A stretch of DNA of 64,000 nt from Laterigemmans sp052161645. Lineage in GTDB: Bacteria; Planctomycetota; Planctomycetia; Pirellulales; Pirellulaceae. The stretch lies in NCBI GenBank assembly GCA_052161645.1, contig CP197414.1; one strand, given 5' to 3'. The position numbers and the translations under genes were made by a program. Shown one piece after another: positions 26,919 through 35,646 of the stretch (position 1 is the stretch's first letter; every line of letters starts with the position of its first letter). The notes beneath the pieces were generated by a model. It was not told the origin of the DNA. It was given only the letters and a program-made list of their open reading frames with translations, and did no database searches.

Positions 26919-27363
26919 CCCGGCGTCAAGCTCTTCGGGCCTGAACTTGGTCTCTCTGCAATCGTCCATTGAAAGCCCATGCTCAATGATTGGTGCGCGC
27001 GAACAAGCCTCGAGTACTGATCGATGCGCTTGCCTTGCAACTTGCTATCGGTTGAACCAGTGCCAACTGCGTCCTTTCCGGACGAACCTGATGCTTCCGA
27101 AGTTGCTCGCGAGATACCTCCAATTAAATTTTCCACTGCCGTCCCAGGCGAAGATGCTCGCAATAAAGTCAATCTGGCTCCCGGAACTCAAAAATGATTG
27201 CAAGCGGGCTTGGACTACGGTACCGTAATGGAATGAATTGGCCGGCCCGGATGCGCTCCGGATCGTGGCGCGAGCCGGGAACCATACGATCCACCCCAGC
27301 CCTCGCCATACTCCGATTTTTCAAATCTAGCTCTACCGCTCGGGCGAGGTAATCGCAACCGTT
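26917..27363 (+). repeat. repeat cassette, family A, copy 6 (first member of duplicated A-C-A block)
   Basis: Sub-variant with GCTCAATGATTGG, GATGCTTCCGAAG and the altered attC arm TCTAGCTCTACCG. The copy at 62145 has the same special bases, apart from the first two positions. Confidence 0.92.
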
Positions 27364-27748
27364 ACGGCTGCGGAGGATGAAGCTTGCGCTGACGGAATCC
27401 AATGCGGCAGTTGCGCTTGGATGATTTCCGATTTTCGAGGTGCGCGTGGATGATCTTCAAGGGCGGCGGTGCGCTTAAATGATTTTGAGAACTGAAGGTG
27501 CGCGGACGCCGGATTCCGTAACCATTTCTTCGCTGCGAGCCTGACCATTCCAGTCGTCCCGGAGCCCAAGAAGCGATCTGCAAAAATAGTTGATCCGATC
27601 AATGGCGATTGGTACGATCAGGCCAGGCTGCAGCTCGCGGGAGTTCCGTGCCGAGAAAAGCATCCGTAACAATACGATGCAACCCAGCCCGAAAAACTTT
27701 GGTTCCTTGCGATCCAGCTCATCCTCGGGCGGGCTGATCGTTACCGTT
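27362..27748 (+). repeat. repeat cassette, family C, copy 1
   Basis: A 387-bp cassette unrelated to A/B apart from its attC (AACAATACGATGCAACCCAG to TTACCGTT). It has three or four imperfect units of about 29 bases, each starting GTGCGC and containing TGGATGAT or AAATGATT (27410-27510). No convincing start and ribosome site is seen on either strand. This copy differs from the other three by CCGATTTT in place of CCAGTTTT. Confidence 0.9.
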
Positions 27749-28192
27749 CCCGGGTCAAGCTCTTCGGTCCTGAACTTGGTCTGTCTACAATCGTCCATTG
27801 AAAGCTCATGCTCGATGATTGGTGCGCGCGAACAAGCCTCGAGTACTGATCGACGCGCTTGCCTCGCAAATTGCTATCGGTTGAACCAGTGCCAACTGCG
27901 TCCTTTCCGGACGAACCTGATGCTGCCGAAGTTGCTCGCGAGATACCTCGAATTAAATTTCCCACTGCCGTCCCAGGCGAAGATGCTCGCAATAAAGTCA
28001 ATCTGGCTCCCGGAACTCAAAAATGATTGCAAGCGGGTTTGGACTGCGGTACCGTAATGGAATGAATTGGCAGGCCCGGATGCGCTCGGGATCGTGGCGC
28101 GAGCCGGGAACCATGCGATCCACCCCAGCCCTCGCCATACTCCGATTTTTCAAATCTACCTCTACCGCTCGGGCGAGGTGATCGCAGTCGTT
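27747..28192 (+). repeat. repeat cassette, family A, copy 7 (third member of the A-C-A block)
   Basis: Sub-variant with CTTCGGTCCTGAAC, GGTCTGTCTAC and GATACCTCGAATTAAATTTCC. It is shared with the copy at 62975. Confidence 0.92.
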
Positions 28193-28200
28193 CGTCGTAC

Positions 28201-28416
28201 CTAATCGCAGACTCTTGCGCAATGGCGACGAGTGAAAACCAGAAAGCCCAACTCTTCGATCAGCTTCCGCACTTTGTACGCGGACTTCTGCCCCTCAACA
28301 AAGTACCACGGGCTTGCGTCATCTTCTCGCACGAAAATGTTCGCAGGCCCATTGGTGTGCTGACCTGACTTTTGCTCTGGGTCGTTGTACTGCGTCTGCC
28401 TAATCTCGTAACTCAC
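28201..28416 (-). CDS. cassette 12: small protein, gene reversed in the cassette
   Basis: 71 residues from a GTG at 28416 with GGGAGG 7 nt upstream, one of the best ribosome sites in the array. The text SYEIRQTQYNDPEQKSGQHT, then REDDASPWYFVEGQKSAYKV, looks like a folded cytosolic protein; the family is unknown. It reads towards attI, opposite to most cassette genes, so it must carry its own promoter or rely on antisense transcription. Confidence 0.65.
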   Translation of the reverse strand: MSYEIRQTQYNDPEQKSGQHTNGPANIFVREDDASPWYFVEGQKSAYKVRKLIEELGFLVFTRRHCARVCD

Positions 28417-28440
28417 AGCCGAACCTCCCAAAAGGACGAC

Positions 28441-28523
28441 GAACAAAAAATTGCACCCAAGCTGCCGACAGTGCGTTTACTTACATCCATATCCACCCCG
28501 GCAACTGGGTGAATTTAACCGTT
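28441..28523 (+). other. attC of cassette 12
   Basis: GAACAAAAAATTGCACCC to TAACCGTT. Arms CACCCAAGCTGCC and GGCAACTGGGTG pair imperfectly. Confidence 0.82.
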
Positions 28524-28908
28524 ACGGCTGCGGAGGATGAAGCTTGCGCTGACGGAATCCAATGCGGCAGTTGCGCTTGGATGATTTCCAGTTTTCGAGG
28601 TGCGCGTGGATGATCTTCAAGGGCGGCGGTGCGCTTAAATGATTTTGAGAACTGAAGGTGCGCGGACGCCGGATTCCGTAACCATTTCTTCGCTGCGAGC
28701 CTGACCATTCCAGTCGTCCCGGAGCCCAAGAAGCGATCTGCAAAAATAGTTGATCCGATCAATGGCGATTGGTACGATCAGGCCAGGCTGCAGCTCGCGG
28801 GAGTTCCGTGCCGAGAAAAGCATCCGTAACAATACGATGCAACCCAGCCCGAAAAACTTTGGTTCCTTGCGATCCAGCTCATCCTCGGGCGGGCTGATCG
28901 TTACCGTT
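28522..28908 (+). repeat. repeat cassette, family C, copy 2
   Basis: 387 bp with the CCAGTTTT form of the internal repeat. It stands alone between cassette 12 and the acetyltransferase cassette. Confidence 0.9.
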
Positions 28909-29006
28909 ATTCCGCTCGACAATCGCATTCGCTGCCCTGGACAAAATGGAAACAACTAGAGTTGGCAGTGAATTGAGTTCGGACTCAAAGTATCAAGAAG
29001 CCGCAA

Positions 29007-29480
29007 ATGACCTCAGAAGGCAAACAGGACGTGTTAATTCGAGAGTATGAGTCGAAGGACCGCGCGAAGTGCCTGGAGATCTTCGAGTCAAACCGGCCGG
29101 ACTACTTTGCCGAGCATGAGTACCAGGAATTCGCCGACTGGCTGGACAAGCCAGATTGCCTTACGTACTCGGTGGTCGAACTGATCGGCGAAGTTGTGGC
29201 GTGTGGAGGTCTTTATCTCGCAGACGATGGCCAACACGTTGGGATGGCGTGGGGAATGGTCCATCGCGATTCGCATCGGAATGGACTTGGACGCCGATTG
29301 ACTGAGTTCAGGCTGGAACAGATGAACGAAGTGTACCCGCGCATGGAGCAGAGGCTGGCGACGTCGCAACTGACATTTGGGTTCTATGAGAAGCTGGGCT
29401 TCAAGACGGTCAAGGTGACTGAAAACGGATTCGGGTCGGGGATTGACCGATACGACATGGTTCGGAAGCAGACCTTCTAA
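29007..29480 (+). CDS. cassette 14: GNAT-family N-acetyltransferase
   Basis: 157 residues. GNAT enzymes transfer acetyl from acetyl-CoA to amines of small molecules or proteins. Motif A is visible as MVHRDSHRNGLGRRLTEFRL (residues 86-105), preceded by the strand VVACGGLYLADDGQHVGMAWG and followed by the motif-B-like FGFYEKLGFKTVKVTENG. AAGAAG precedes the ATG. The substrate is unknown; cassette-borne GNATs are often linked to antibiotic or metabolite resistance, which is only a possibility here. Confidence 0.85.
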   Translation: MTSEGKQDVLIREYESKDRAKCLEIFESNRPDYFAEHEYQEFADWLDKPDCLTYSVVELIGEVVACGGLYLADDGQHVGMAWGMVHRDSHRNGLGRRLTEFRLEQMNEVYPRMEQRLATSQLTFGFYEKLGFKTVKVTENGFGSGIDRYDMVRKQTF

Positions 29481-29511
29481 CAATCGTTGCTCTTCCGGGT
29501 ATATTGGGGCC

Positions 29512-29692
29512 ATGACTGCTCAGGAAGAATGCCAAAATTGCGGTTGATTCAGAACCCGGCTTGCCGGCTCAGATTTCGATTGACGTCTCAAATGGATTGA
29601 ACTTAGGATTTCGTTGCCGAGTAGAAACCCCTAAATCAACCGAAACAGTAGTGTGTCCGTCAGGACAGGCAGAACGAAAAATCGCGGAATAA
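29512..29692 (+). pseudogene. cassette 14: small Cys-rich frame, broken by a frameshift
   Basis: MTAQEECQNCG reads from 29512 into TGA. Skipping one T there continues DSEPGLPAQISIDVSNGLN, then GFRCRVETPKSTETVVCP and SGQAERKIAE, ending at TAA just before the attC. The two Cys pairs suggest a small zinc-ribbon protein. A one-base insertion or sequencing error explains the break. A second gene in one cassette would be unusual; alternatively two cassettes have fused. Confidence 0.45.
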
Positions 29693-29774
29693 CAATACGA
29701 TGCACGCGAAGCCGGACTTGGGCGTGTTAATTGATGTTTAGATCACTCGTTCCGGCTCGGTGATCGTCGCCGTT
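29689..29774 (+). other. attC of cassette 14
   Basis: ATAACAATACGATGCACGCG to CGCCGTT. Arms CGAAGCCGG and CCGGCTCG pair with one extra A. Confidence 0.8.
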
Positions 29775-30219
29775 CCCGGCGTCAAGCTCTTCGGGCCTAA
29801 ACTTGGTCTCTCTGCAATCGTCCATTGAAAGCCCATGCTCGATGATTGGTGCGCGCGAACGAGTCTCGAGTACTGATCGATGCGATTGCCTCGCAACTTG
29901 CTATCGGTTGAACCAGTGCCAACTGCGTCCTTTCCGGACGAACCTGATGCTGCCGAAGTTGCTCGCGAGATACCTCCAATTAAATTTTCCACTGCCGTAC
30001 CAGGCGAAGATGCTCGCAATAAAGTCAATCGGGCTCCCGGAACTCAAAAATGATTGCAAGCGGGTTTGGACTACGGTACCGTAATGGAATGAATTGGCGG
30101 GCCTAGATGCGCTCCGGATCGTGGCGCGAGCCGGGAACCATGCGATCCACCCCAGCCCTCGCCATACTCCGATTTTTCAAATCTACCTCAACCGCTCGGG
30201 CGAGGTGATCGCCGCCGTT
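29773..30219 (+). repeat. repeat cassette, family A, copy 8
   Basis: Sub-variant with GAACGAGTCTCGAG, GATGCGATTGCC, CCGTACCAGG and GGGCCTAGATGC. Its closest relatives are the copies at 51253, 59988 and 60433. Confidence 0.92.
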
Positions 30220-30248
30220 CGTCGAACTACTGGAAATGAATCGAAACC

Positions 30249-31151
30249 TTGAGCAAACCCGACTCGGCAACTGGCATCTACTTTTGGCCCTACGACATCT
30301 TCGGGTACTTTCTTCCCGGCGTGGTTGCCCTCGCGCCACTGACGCAGTTTCATACTGACATCCGTGCAATAATCGTTGCCCGTTTTCAGCCTACAAGCTG
30401 GGTCGACATCGCAATGCTCTGCATTGTGGCGTACGTCCTGGGCCACATCATCGCCGCCGTCTCCAGCTGGCTGCTGGAACGCGTCCTACTCAAGTACACA
30501 TTTGGTTATCCCGTAATTCAACTTTTTTGTGGCTACAACTCCGGTCCATTGTTGCGGAGATGCGTTGCAGCGATCACCGAGCTTCACAAGCGACAGCCAT
30601 TCACATGGCTACAGCACAGGAAAGGGCTGCATTGGGCGTTTCTTCTATCTCGGGTCTTTTCACGCAATTGTCGACCTTTACTCGATTTGATTCCCGGTTT
30701 TGTGCATCCATACGATTCAACCTACCGAAAAGCCCTCGAACGAAAGTTCCGACGTTTGTGTGATGTCGAATACCCCGACTGGTCAATCAGGCGTAGATCA
30801 CACGACCTTTTCTGGACCGTGCAAGCATACTCGATGGAACACATGCCGACCGTTTATCGGTCGTCGATGCACTTCGTGGAACTTTATGGGTTCTCTCGAA
30901 ACACTAGCTTGGCGTTTCTTATTGTCGCCTTGTATCCTTTGTGCCCGGATTGGGATACGAGCATAAACGGAAGCCAACCGATCGAAACGTGGGTCTGGTC
31001 AACTTGCTGTGGCGTCGCTTCATTCGCGATGTACGTGAATTTTGTTAAGCTACTACGACGTCACAACGACCTGTTGCTTCGAGCATTCGTGGCAAACGCC
31101 AGGATCGACGAACCATCCGATGCACCCGAGTCGCCGAGTCGGGCGTTTTGA
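30249..31151 (+). CDS. cassette 16: membrane protein with attC-encoded tail
   Basis: 300 residues from a TTG at 30249. Hydrophobic segments are YDIFGYFLPGVVALAPL, VDIAMLCIVAYVLGHIIAAV, TSLAFLIVALYPLC and VWSTCCGVASFAMYVNFV. In between is a basic, soluble region. The N-terminus resembles uncharacterised phage- or defence-associated membrane proteins with a YDxFGYFLPG start, but I cannot name a family. The last residues EPSDAPESPSRAF are encoded by the attC. Confidence 0.65.
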   Translation: MSKPDSATGIYFWPYDIFGYFLPGVVALAPLTQFHTDIRAIIVARFQPTSWVDIAMLCIVAYVLGHIIAAVSSWLLERVLLKYTFGYPVIQLFCGYNSGPLLRRCVAAITELHKRQPFTWLQHRKGLHWAFLLSRVFSRNCRPLLDLIPGFVHPYDSTYRKALERKFRRLCDVEYPDWSIRRRSHDLFWTVQAYSMEHMPTVYRSSMHFVELYGFSRNTSLAFLIVALYPLCPDWDTSINGSQPIETWVWSTCCGVASFAMYVNFVKLLRRHNDLLLRAFVANARIDEPSDAPESPSRAF

Positions 31152-31193
31152 CAATGGAAGATCTCTCGCGGCGACCGGGTGATCGGTACCGTT
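31110..31193 (+). other. attC of cassette 16 (overlaps the gene end)
   Basis: GAACCATCCGATGCACCCGA to TACCGTT. Arms CACCCGAGTCGCC and GGCGACCGGGTG pair with one extra A. Its sequence is very close to the attC of cassette 27. Confidence 0.88.
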
Positions 31194-31266
31194 CTGCGAT
31201 ATCTGGTTGCCATCGCCACGTCGACTTCAATCCTCCAAACAACTCTATCACCATTCGGAGACTTCC

Positions 31267-31770
31267 ATGAGAACGCTTTTCCTCGGCGTCCTGTTGTCCT
31301 TAAGCGTCAACGCGTGGGCAGACCAACCGCCAGAAACAGAACGGCAAGACTCGCAACTCAATGGCGTCTGGGTACTGAAGTCAATTGAGAGACGTGGAGA
31401 AAAAGTCGAGGGCGATGGTCTTCCGGAGCGTATGCGTGGCACGACACGTACGATCGCTGGCGCAGAAATGGTTCTCTCACGAGGCGGAGGAACGCGGGAA
31501 TTGCGTCTCTCCATTGACGTGAACACCAGTCGGAAACCGAAACATATGGACATTACCGCCGAACGCAACGGAAAGACCCAAGTGTTAGAATGCGTTTACG
31601 AGATCAAAGATGGAATGTTACGAATCGCCGAGAACACTACGGAGAGACCGGACTCATTCAAAACAGACAGTACGACTCGTACCATGGTCACGACTTACAC
31701 AAGGAAAGGCAAACCTCCTCGCCAGCAGACAAAAGACGCAGAACCAAGCGATCAACCGAAGTCGCGGTAG
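31267..31770 (+). CDS. cassette 17: exported TIGR03067-like protein
   Basis: 167 residues from the ATG at 31267. The signal peptide is TLFLGVLLSLSVNAWA. The body starts LNGVWVLKSIERRGEKVEG and ends with DGMLRIAENTTERPDSF, the pattern of the planctomycete TIGR03067 lipocalin-like domain, whose function is unknown. The last residues (AEPSDQPKSR) come from the attC. Confidence 0.78.
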   Translation: MRTLFLGVLLSLSVNAWADQPPETERQDSQLNGVWVLKSIERRGEKVEGDGLPERMRGTTRTIAGAEMVLSRGGGTRELRLSIDVNTSRKPKHMDITAERNGKTQVLECVYEIKDGMLRIAENTTERPDSFKTDSTTRTMVTTYTRKGKPPRQQTKDAEPSDQPKSR

Positions 31771-31825
31771 CAGGGCGATTTCGCAATGGACGATCAACTC
31801 CCGCGACTCGGTTATCGCGTCCGTT
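31741..31825 (+). other. attC of cassette 17 (overlaps the gene end)
   Basis: GAACCAAGCGATCAACCGAA to CGTCCGTT. Arms ACCGAAGTCGCGG and CCGCGACTCGGT are the same as in the attC of cassette 3. Confidence 0.85.
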
Positions 31826-31833
31826 CCCCTGAC

Positions 31834-32391
31834 TTATCGTTCCAGACGCCACGCCAGTTCAATGATGTTCGACGGGCCGTCCGGCTGACGGATCACTTGC
31901 GACGGCATCCCGATTGCAGCCGATCCTTCGATGTCGCCAAACGTCGGATTCGCTGTGACCATCAAACATTCTTTCGGCTTGAATCCCGTTTCCTTCTCAA
32001 CCGTTCGGTAGGCATCTACGTGCGGCTCGTAAACACGATGTTTGGCTAGGTCGATGATCCGATCCCAAAATACACCGCCATTTCGCGAAACAGTGTCCAG
32101 TAGATTCGCTGCCCCGTTGCTTAGTGTCACGCACTTGTACTGCGATCGCTGCAACAGTCTAATCCCCTCGGCTGCATCTGGATGCAGCGACAACTCCCAC
32201 CACGACTGCGGGAACTGATACGAAGTAAAATCGTTCTTCCGAACGTGCTGGACAGATTCGCTAATTTCATCACGGCTAACGCCTGCCATGTCAAACACGG
32301 TTCCGAAACAATCGAAGGCAATGCAACGGAGAGCAGGGGAACAATGCGATGATACGGAGCCATCTGGCTTTTCTGATTTCTTTGCGTTCAT
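31834..32391 (-). CDS. cassette 18: HAD hydrolase (haloacid dehalogenase type II-like), reversed
   Basis: 185 residues from the ATG at 32391. HAD motif I is FDCFGTVFD, motif II LSNG, a basic residue lies before VYEPHVDAY, and motif IV is VTANPTFGDIEGSAAIGM. The arrangement fits L-2-haloacid dehalogenase-type enzymes, which hydrolyse C-halogen or phosphate bonds; the substrate is unknown. The gene points back to attI, and its start codon lies inside the loop of the cassette's own attC, so gene and recombination site overlap by about 50 bases. Confidence 0.8.
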   Translation of the reverse strand: MNAKKSEKPDGSVSSHCSPALRCIAFDCFGTVFDMAGVSRDEISESVQHVRKNDFTSYQFPQSWWELSLHPDAAEGIRLLQRSQYKCVTLSNGAANLLDTVSRNGGVFWDRIIDLAKHRVYEPHVDAYRTVEKETGFKPKECLMVTANPTFGDIEGSAAIGMPSQVIRQPDGPSNIIELAWRLER

Positions 32392-32460
32392 TGGTAATTC
32401 CAACTGTAAAGGATTCCTTGACTGTTCCAGTGATTCGATGGCCCGCATATCGCAGGCGTT
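32339..32460 (+). other. attC of cassette 18 with long loop
   Basis: About 122 bases, from GAACAATGCGATG to CAGGCGTT. Arms ACGGAGCCATC and GATGGCCCG enclose a loop of about 70 nt, against about 40 in most other sites. The loop contains the start of the reversed HAD gene. Confidence 0.75.
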
Positions 32461-32488
32461 CGCCGACGGAGATAGTCCTACTGCCTAC

Positions 32489-32938
32489 ATGAACGAGACA
32501 GCATCGTCCGAGCCACTCGTCGAAACCATACCTGATGATCTATTCCAACTCTGGCGCAAGGGCCCGCTAGTGCTTGCTACCAAATCTAGCTTACCCGTGG
32601 TTGAATTGCGTGGTCGCACGCTCACACTCCGCTGGGGTCGTGATGTGATTCATGCTGACGTTGCCGACTGCAACTTCCGAGTTGGAAGGGCGTGGCAGAT
32701 GAAACGTAACGCGAGGAAGACAAAACGTCTCCTAACCTTTGGTGATCACGACCTGGTCCTGATCGATTTTCCTCCGCTCTATCGCGGGTTCATAACGGGC
32801 AGAACGCACTCCTACAACACGGCACCAGTCGGCTACACTAAAGCTTCACTCCAAACTTGGAAACGTGCATTGGCCCCACTGATCGGCGAACCAAGCGGTG
32901 AACCGAAGTCGCCGGTGACGCGTTTTTTGGAATCATAG
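32489..32938 (+). CDS. cassette 19: hypothetical protein
   Basis: 149 residues from the ATG at 32489. A cytosolic alpha/beta-looking protein with KGPLVLATKSSLPVVELR near the N-terminus and LVLIDFPPLYRGFITG later. No family is recognised. The C-terminal GEPSGEPKSPVTRFLES is encoded in the attC. Confidence 0.6.
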   Translation: MNETASSEPLVETIPDDLFQLWRKGPLVLATKSSLPVVELRGRTLTLRWGRDVIHADVADCNFRVGRAWQMKRNARKTKRLLTFGDHDLVLIDFPPLYRGFITGRTHSYNTAPVGYTKASLQTWKRALAPLIGEPSGEPKSPVTRFLES

Positions 32939-32971
32939 TTTTTTGGCGGCGACTCGGTTACCGCCGACGTT
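32888..32971 (+). other. attC of cassette 19 (overlaps the gene end)
   Basis: GAACCAAGCGGTGAACCGAA to CCGACGTT. Arms ACCGAAGTCGCC and GGCGACTCGGT pair with one extra A. Confidence 0.85.
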
Positions 32972-33416
32972 CCCGGCGTCAAGCTCTTCGGGCCTGAACT
33001 TGGTCTCTCTGCAATCGTCCATTGAAAGCCCATGCTCGATGATTGGTGCGCGCGAACAAGTCTGAAGTACTGATCGATGCGCTTGCCTCGCAACTTGCTA
33101 TCGGTTGAACCAGTGCCAACTGCGTGCTTTCCGGACGAACCTGATGCTGCCAAAGTTGCTCGCGAGATACCTCGAATTAAATTTCCCACTGCTGTCCCAG
33201 GCGAAGATGCTCGCAATAGAGTCAATCGGGCTCCCGGAACTCAAAAATGATTGCAAGCGGGTTTGGACTACGGTACCGTAATGGAATGAATTGGCGGGCC
33301 CGGATGCGCTCCGGATCGTGGCGCGTGCCGGGAACCATGCGATCCACCCCAGCCCTCGCCATACTCCGATTTTTCAAATCTACCTCTACCGCTCGGGCGA
33401 GGTGATCGCAATCGTT
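32970..33416 (+). repeat. repeat cassette, family A, copy 9
   Basis: Private changes include CAAGTCTGAAGTACTG, GCGTGCTTTCC and GCAATAGAGTC. It is directly followed by another A copy. Confidence 0.92.
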
Positions 33417-33861
33417 CCCGGGGTCAAGCTCTTCGGGCCTGAACTTGGTCTCTCTACAATCGTCCATTGAAAGCTCATGCTCGATGATTGGTGCGCGCGA
33501 ACAAGCCTCGAGTACTGATCGACGCGCTTGCCTCGCAAATTGCTATCGGTTGAACCAGTGCCAACTGCGTCCTCTCCGGACGAACCTGATGCTGCCGAAG
33601 TTGCTCGCGAGATACCTGCAATTAAATTTTCCACTGCTGTCCCAGGCGAAGATGCTCGCAATAAAGTCAATCGGGCTCCCGGAACTCAAAAATGATTGCA
33701 AGCGGGTTTGGACTACGGTACCGTAATGGAATGAATTGGCGGGCCCGGATGCGCTCCGGATCGTGGCGCGAGCCGGGAACCATGCGATCCACCCCAGCCC
33801 TCGCCATACTCCGATTTTCCAGATCTACCTCAACCGCTCGGGCGAGGTGATCGCAGTCGTT
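33415..33861 (+). repeat. repeat cassette, family A, copy 10
   Basis: Same sub-variant as the copy at 26472 (GAAAGCTCATG, CTCGCAAATTGC). It forms an A-A tandem with the previous copy. Confidence 0.92.
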
Positions 33862-33881
33862 ATGCCAATAAACCGAACACG

Positions 33882-34370
33882 ATGACTGAACACGACCCTT
33901 TCAATGAACCTGAAACTGCTCACGCTCGTGCGCGAGAACTCATGGTCGAACCGTTGTTTTGGGATTGTGTCGATGAAGCCGCGCCGTTTGGCAGCGACGA
34001 GGGAAGCGAAGCCTATTATGAATGGCGAAACTGGCGCGCGGAAAACCCCGGCGCTCCACTGATTCAATGCTTCGATTGGATTCTCGATGGGCAACTTGCC
34101 GCTTTCAACGAAGCTCTCGCATCCGATGCTCAAATTGAAATTGACGCCGCCAATCCCGATGATGCGTTTCTCGCCCAACACTACGACATGTACACTCTGG
34201 ATACGACCATCATTGCGACTGGCCTCGGCCAATTGATGGACGAAGGCTCGATTGATTCTGATGCCAAGCCGTTTATGCATGTTGCAATCAAACGGCAACG
34301 CAATCCAAAGGCCGGCCATTACGATGCGTCAACACTCGATGCTATCGCTCGCGTGGTCGACGATGCATGA
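33882..34370 (+). CDS. cassette 22: acidic hypothetical protein
   Basis: 162 residues, strongly acidic, no signal or membrane segment. It contains FWDCVDEAAPFGSDEGSEAY, then PGAPLIQCFDWILDGQLAAF, and ends in DASTLDAIARVVDDA. I do not recognise the family. No ribosome site is visible; the start is 23 bp from the cassette junction. Confidence 0.6.
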   Translation: MTEHDPFNEPETAHARARELMVEPLFWDCVDEAAPFGSDEGSEAYYEWRNWRAENPGAPLIQCFDWILDGQLAAFNEALASDAQIEIDAANPDDAFLAQHYDMYTLDTTIIATGLGQLMDEGSIDSDAKPFMHVAIKRQRNPKAGHYDASTLDAIARVVDDA

Positions 34371-34384
34371 CGCCAAATTGTGGC

Positions 34385-34469
34385 ATAACAAAAAAATGCA
34401 CCCGAGTTGCCGGTCGGGCGGAAATTTGAAATCAGAGTCACTCGCGGCAACCGGGTGATTTTAAACGTT
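34385..34469 (+). other. attC of cassette 22
   Basis: ATAACAAAAAAATGCACCCG to TAAACGTT. Arms CACCCGAGTTGCC and GGCAACCGGGTG pair with one extra A. Confidence 0.87.
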
Positions 34470-34589
34470 ATCGCGTAAGGACTGGAATTTGTTTCCAATA
34501 TTCTCCGCTACAATGCGAATCACTACGAATCGTTGATCACTGCTGGCGATCAGCACTATGCAACCAGAAATCCTTAACGGAGTGGATAT

Positions 34590-35012
34590 TTGAGGAATAT
34601 TAACCTTTGCGCTCTCGCAATCATTTTTGTCGCGAGTTTTTGTGGATGCACATCCCGAACAGCAATATCGACGGTGAGAATCACCGATCCCGATGTCGGT
34701 GTTTCGATTGATGTCCCGGTTCAACATGACGGAACATTTTCGCAAGAATCAAAAAAAGACAATGTGGTTTCCGTCGCGACTGGAAAAGTCAGCGACGAAA
34801 CCGGCAACGTTTACTCAGTCGAGTTGGTGTACGACCGCAGACTATATTCCGCCCCAGGACAATTCACGTCCGAAAAACTCGAAACTACGTTCAAAGCCGA
34901 GCCTAACGCTGAAGTTCCAATTGGTAAGAATCCCTCGAAGCCCCAGACCGAGCAATCAGTTGCCGATAATGCACTCACAAATGTAACCGTCAAGCTACTG
35001 AAAGGCGAATAG
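34590..35012 (+). CDS. cassette 23: small lipoprotein, unknown function
   Basis: 140 residues from a TTG at 34590 with GGAG about 10 nt upstream. The N-terminus NINLCALAIIFVASFCGC has a lipobox-like end, so it is probably a lipid-anchored envelope protein. The rest is beta-rich (STVRITDPDVGVSIDVPV). No family is recognised. Confidence 0.62.
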   Translation: MRNINLCALAIIFVASFCGCTSRTAISTVRITDPDVGVSIDVPVQHDGTFSQESKKDNVVSVATGKVSDETGNVYSVELVYDRRLYSAPGQFTSEKLETTFKAEPNAEVPIGKNPSKPQTEQSVADNALTNVTVKLLKGE

Positions 35013-35044
35013 CTCCCAGGTCTTCCGATGTACAGTAAATCGCG

Positions 35045-35129
35045 ATAACCAAGCGATGCACCCAAGTCGCCAGTCGGCCGCGAATTTGAATCATAGTTTT
35101 TTAGCGGCGACTGGGTGATCGCCGCCGTT
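35045..35129 (+). other. attC of cassette 23
   Basis: ATAACCAAGCGATGCACCCA to GCCGCCGTT. Arms CACCCAAGTCGCC and GGCGACTGGGTG pair with one extra A. Confidence 0.87.
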
Positions 35130-35170
35130 CTGCCGCTAGCCGCTCCCGAGAATTAGGACATGCTCAACAG

Positions 35171-35551
35171 ATGGCCGTCACCATCTCAATCAAGGACCAT
35201 GCCGGCACCGATCACCTACCCTTCGAGGACGACGATCCTCTCTACTGGTTCCTCTATCCCTACTTCGAAGAGGTTTACAGTGAAGTTGGGCAAATGGTGG
35301 ATCTGTATGGCAACGCCGAATTCTTCGCCGAAGAGTTGCTCGCGTTCTTCTTGGTGCTGGAGAAGGCCGAGGGTGATGTGAGATCACGTGGCGACCAATG
35401 GCATGTAACGATCGGCTACCATGGCGAAAACCGAACGCCGATCGATAAACTGCTCACGAAATCAGGCGCGCTCGATCGCATCGAGGCGTTTAAACAGATG
35501 CTCAATCATGCGTACAATATTGATCGACGCGTTGTCTGCCTCGGTGATTGA
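35171..35551 (+). CDS. cassette 24: small hypothetical protein
   Basis: 126 residues, acidic and aromatic-rich: PLYWFLYPYFEEVYSEVGQM, AEFFAEELLAFFLVLEKAEG, and a C-terminal helix (DRIEAFKQMLNHAYNI). Compact size and composition resemble many contact-dependent immunity proteins, but that is only an impression. It is followed 22 bp later by an attC that carries a group II intron. Confidence 0.6.
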   Translation: MAVTISIKDHAGTDHLPFEDDDPLYWFLYPYFEEVYSEVGQMVDLYGNAEFFAEELLAFFLVLEKAEGDVRSRGDQWHVTIGYHGENRTPIDKLLTKSGALDRIEAFKQMLNHAYNIDRRVVCLGD

Positions 35552-35646
35552 CCAAACGGCAACGATACGCGGCAGAACCATCGCAATCGGGATAGGGCCC
35601 CGGTTGCCCGGGGACCCTCCCACAACACCTAGCATGCGGGTCCGCA

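Noticed and set aside
26947..27228. 93-residue plus-strand frame within A repeats, and matching minus-strand frames
   Set aside because: The frames start at TTG without ribosome site and are broken in B copies; base changes between copies show no codon-position bias that I can see.
28522..28743. 73-residue minus-strand frame in C repeats
   Set aside because: It reads through the periodic 29-base units, has no ribosome binding site, and resembles no protein; the copies are too similar to give evidence for selection.
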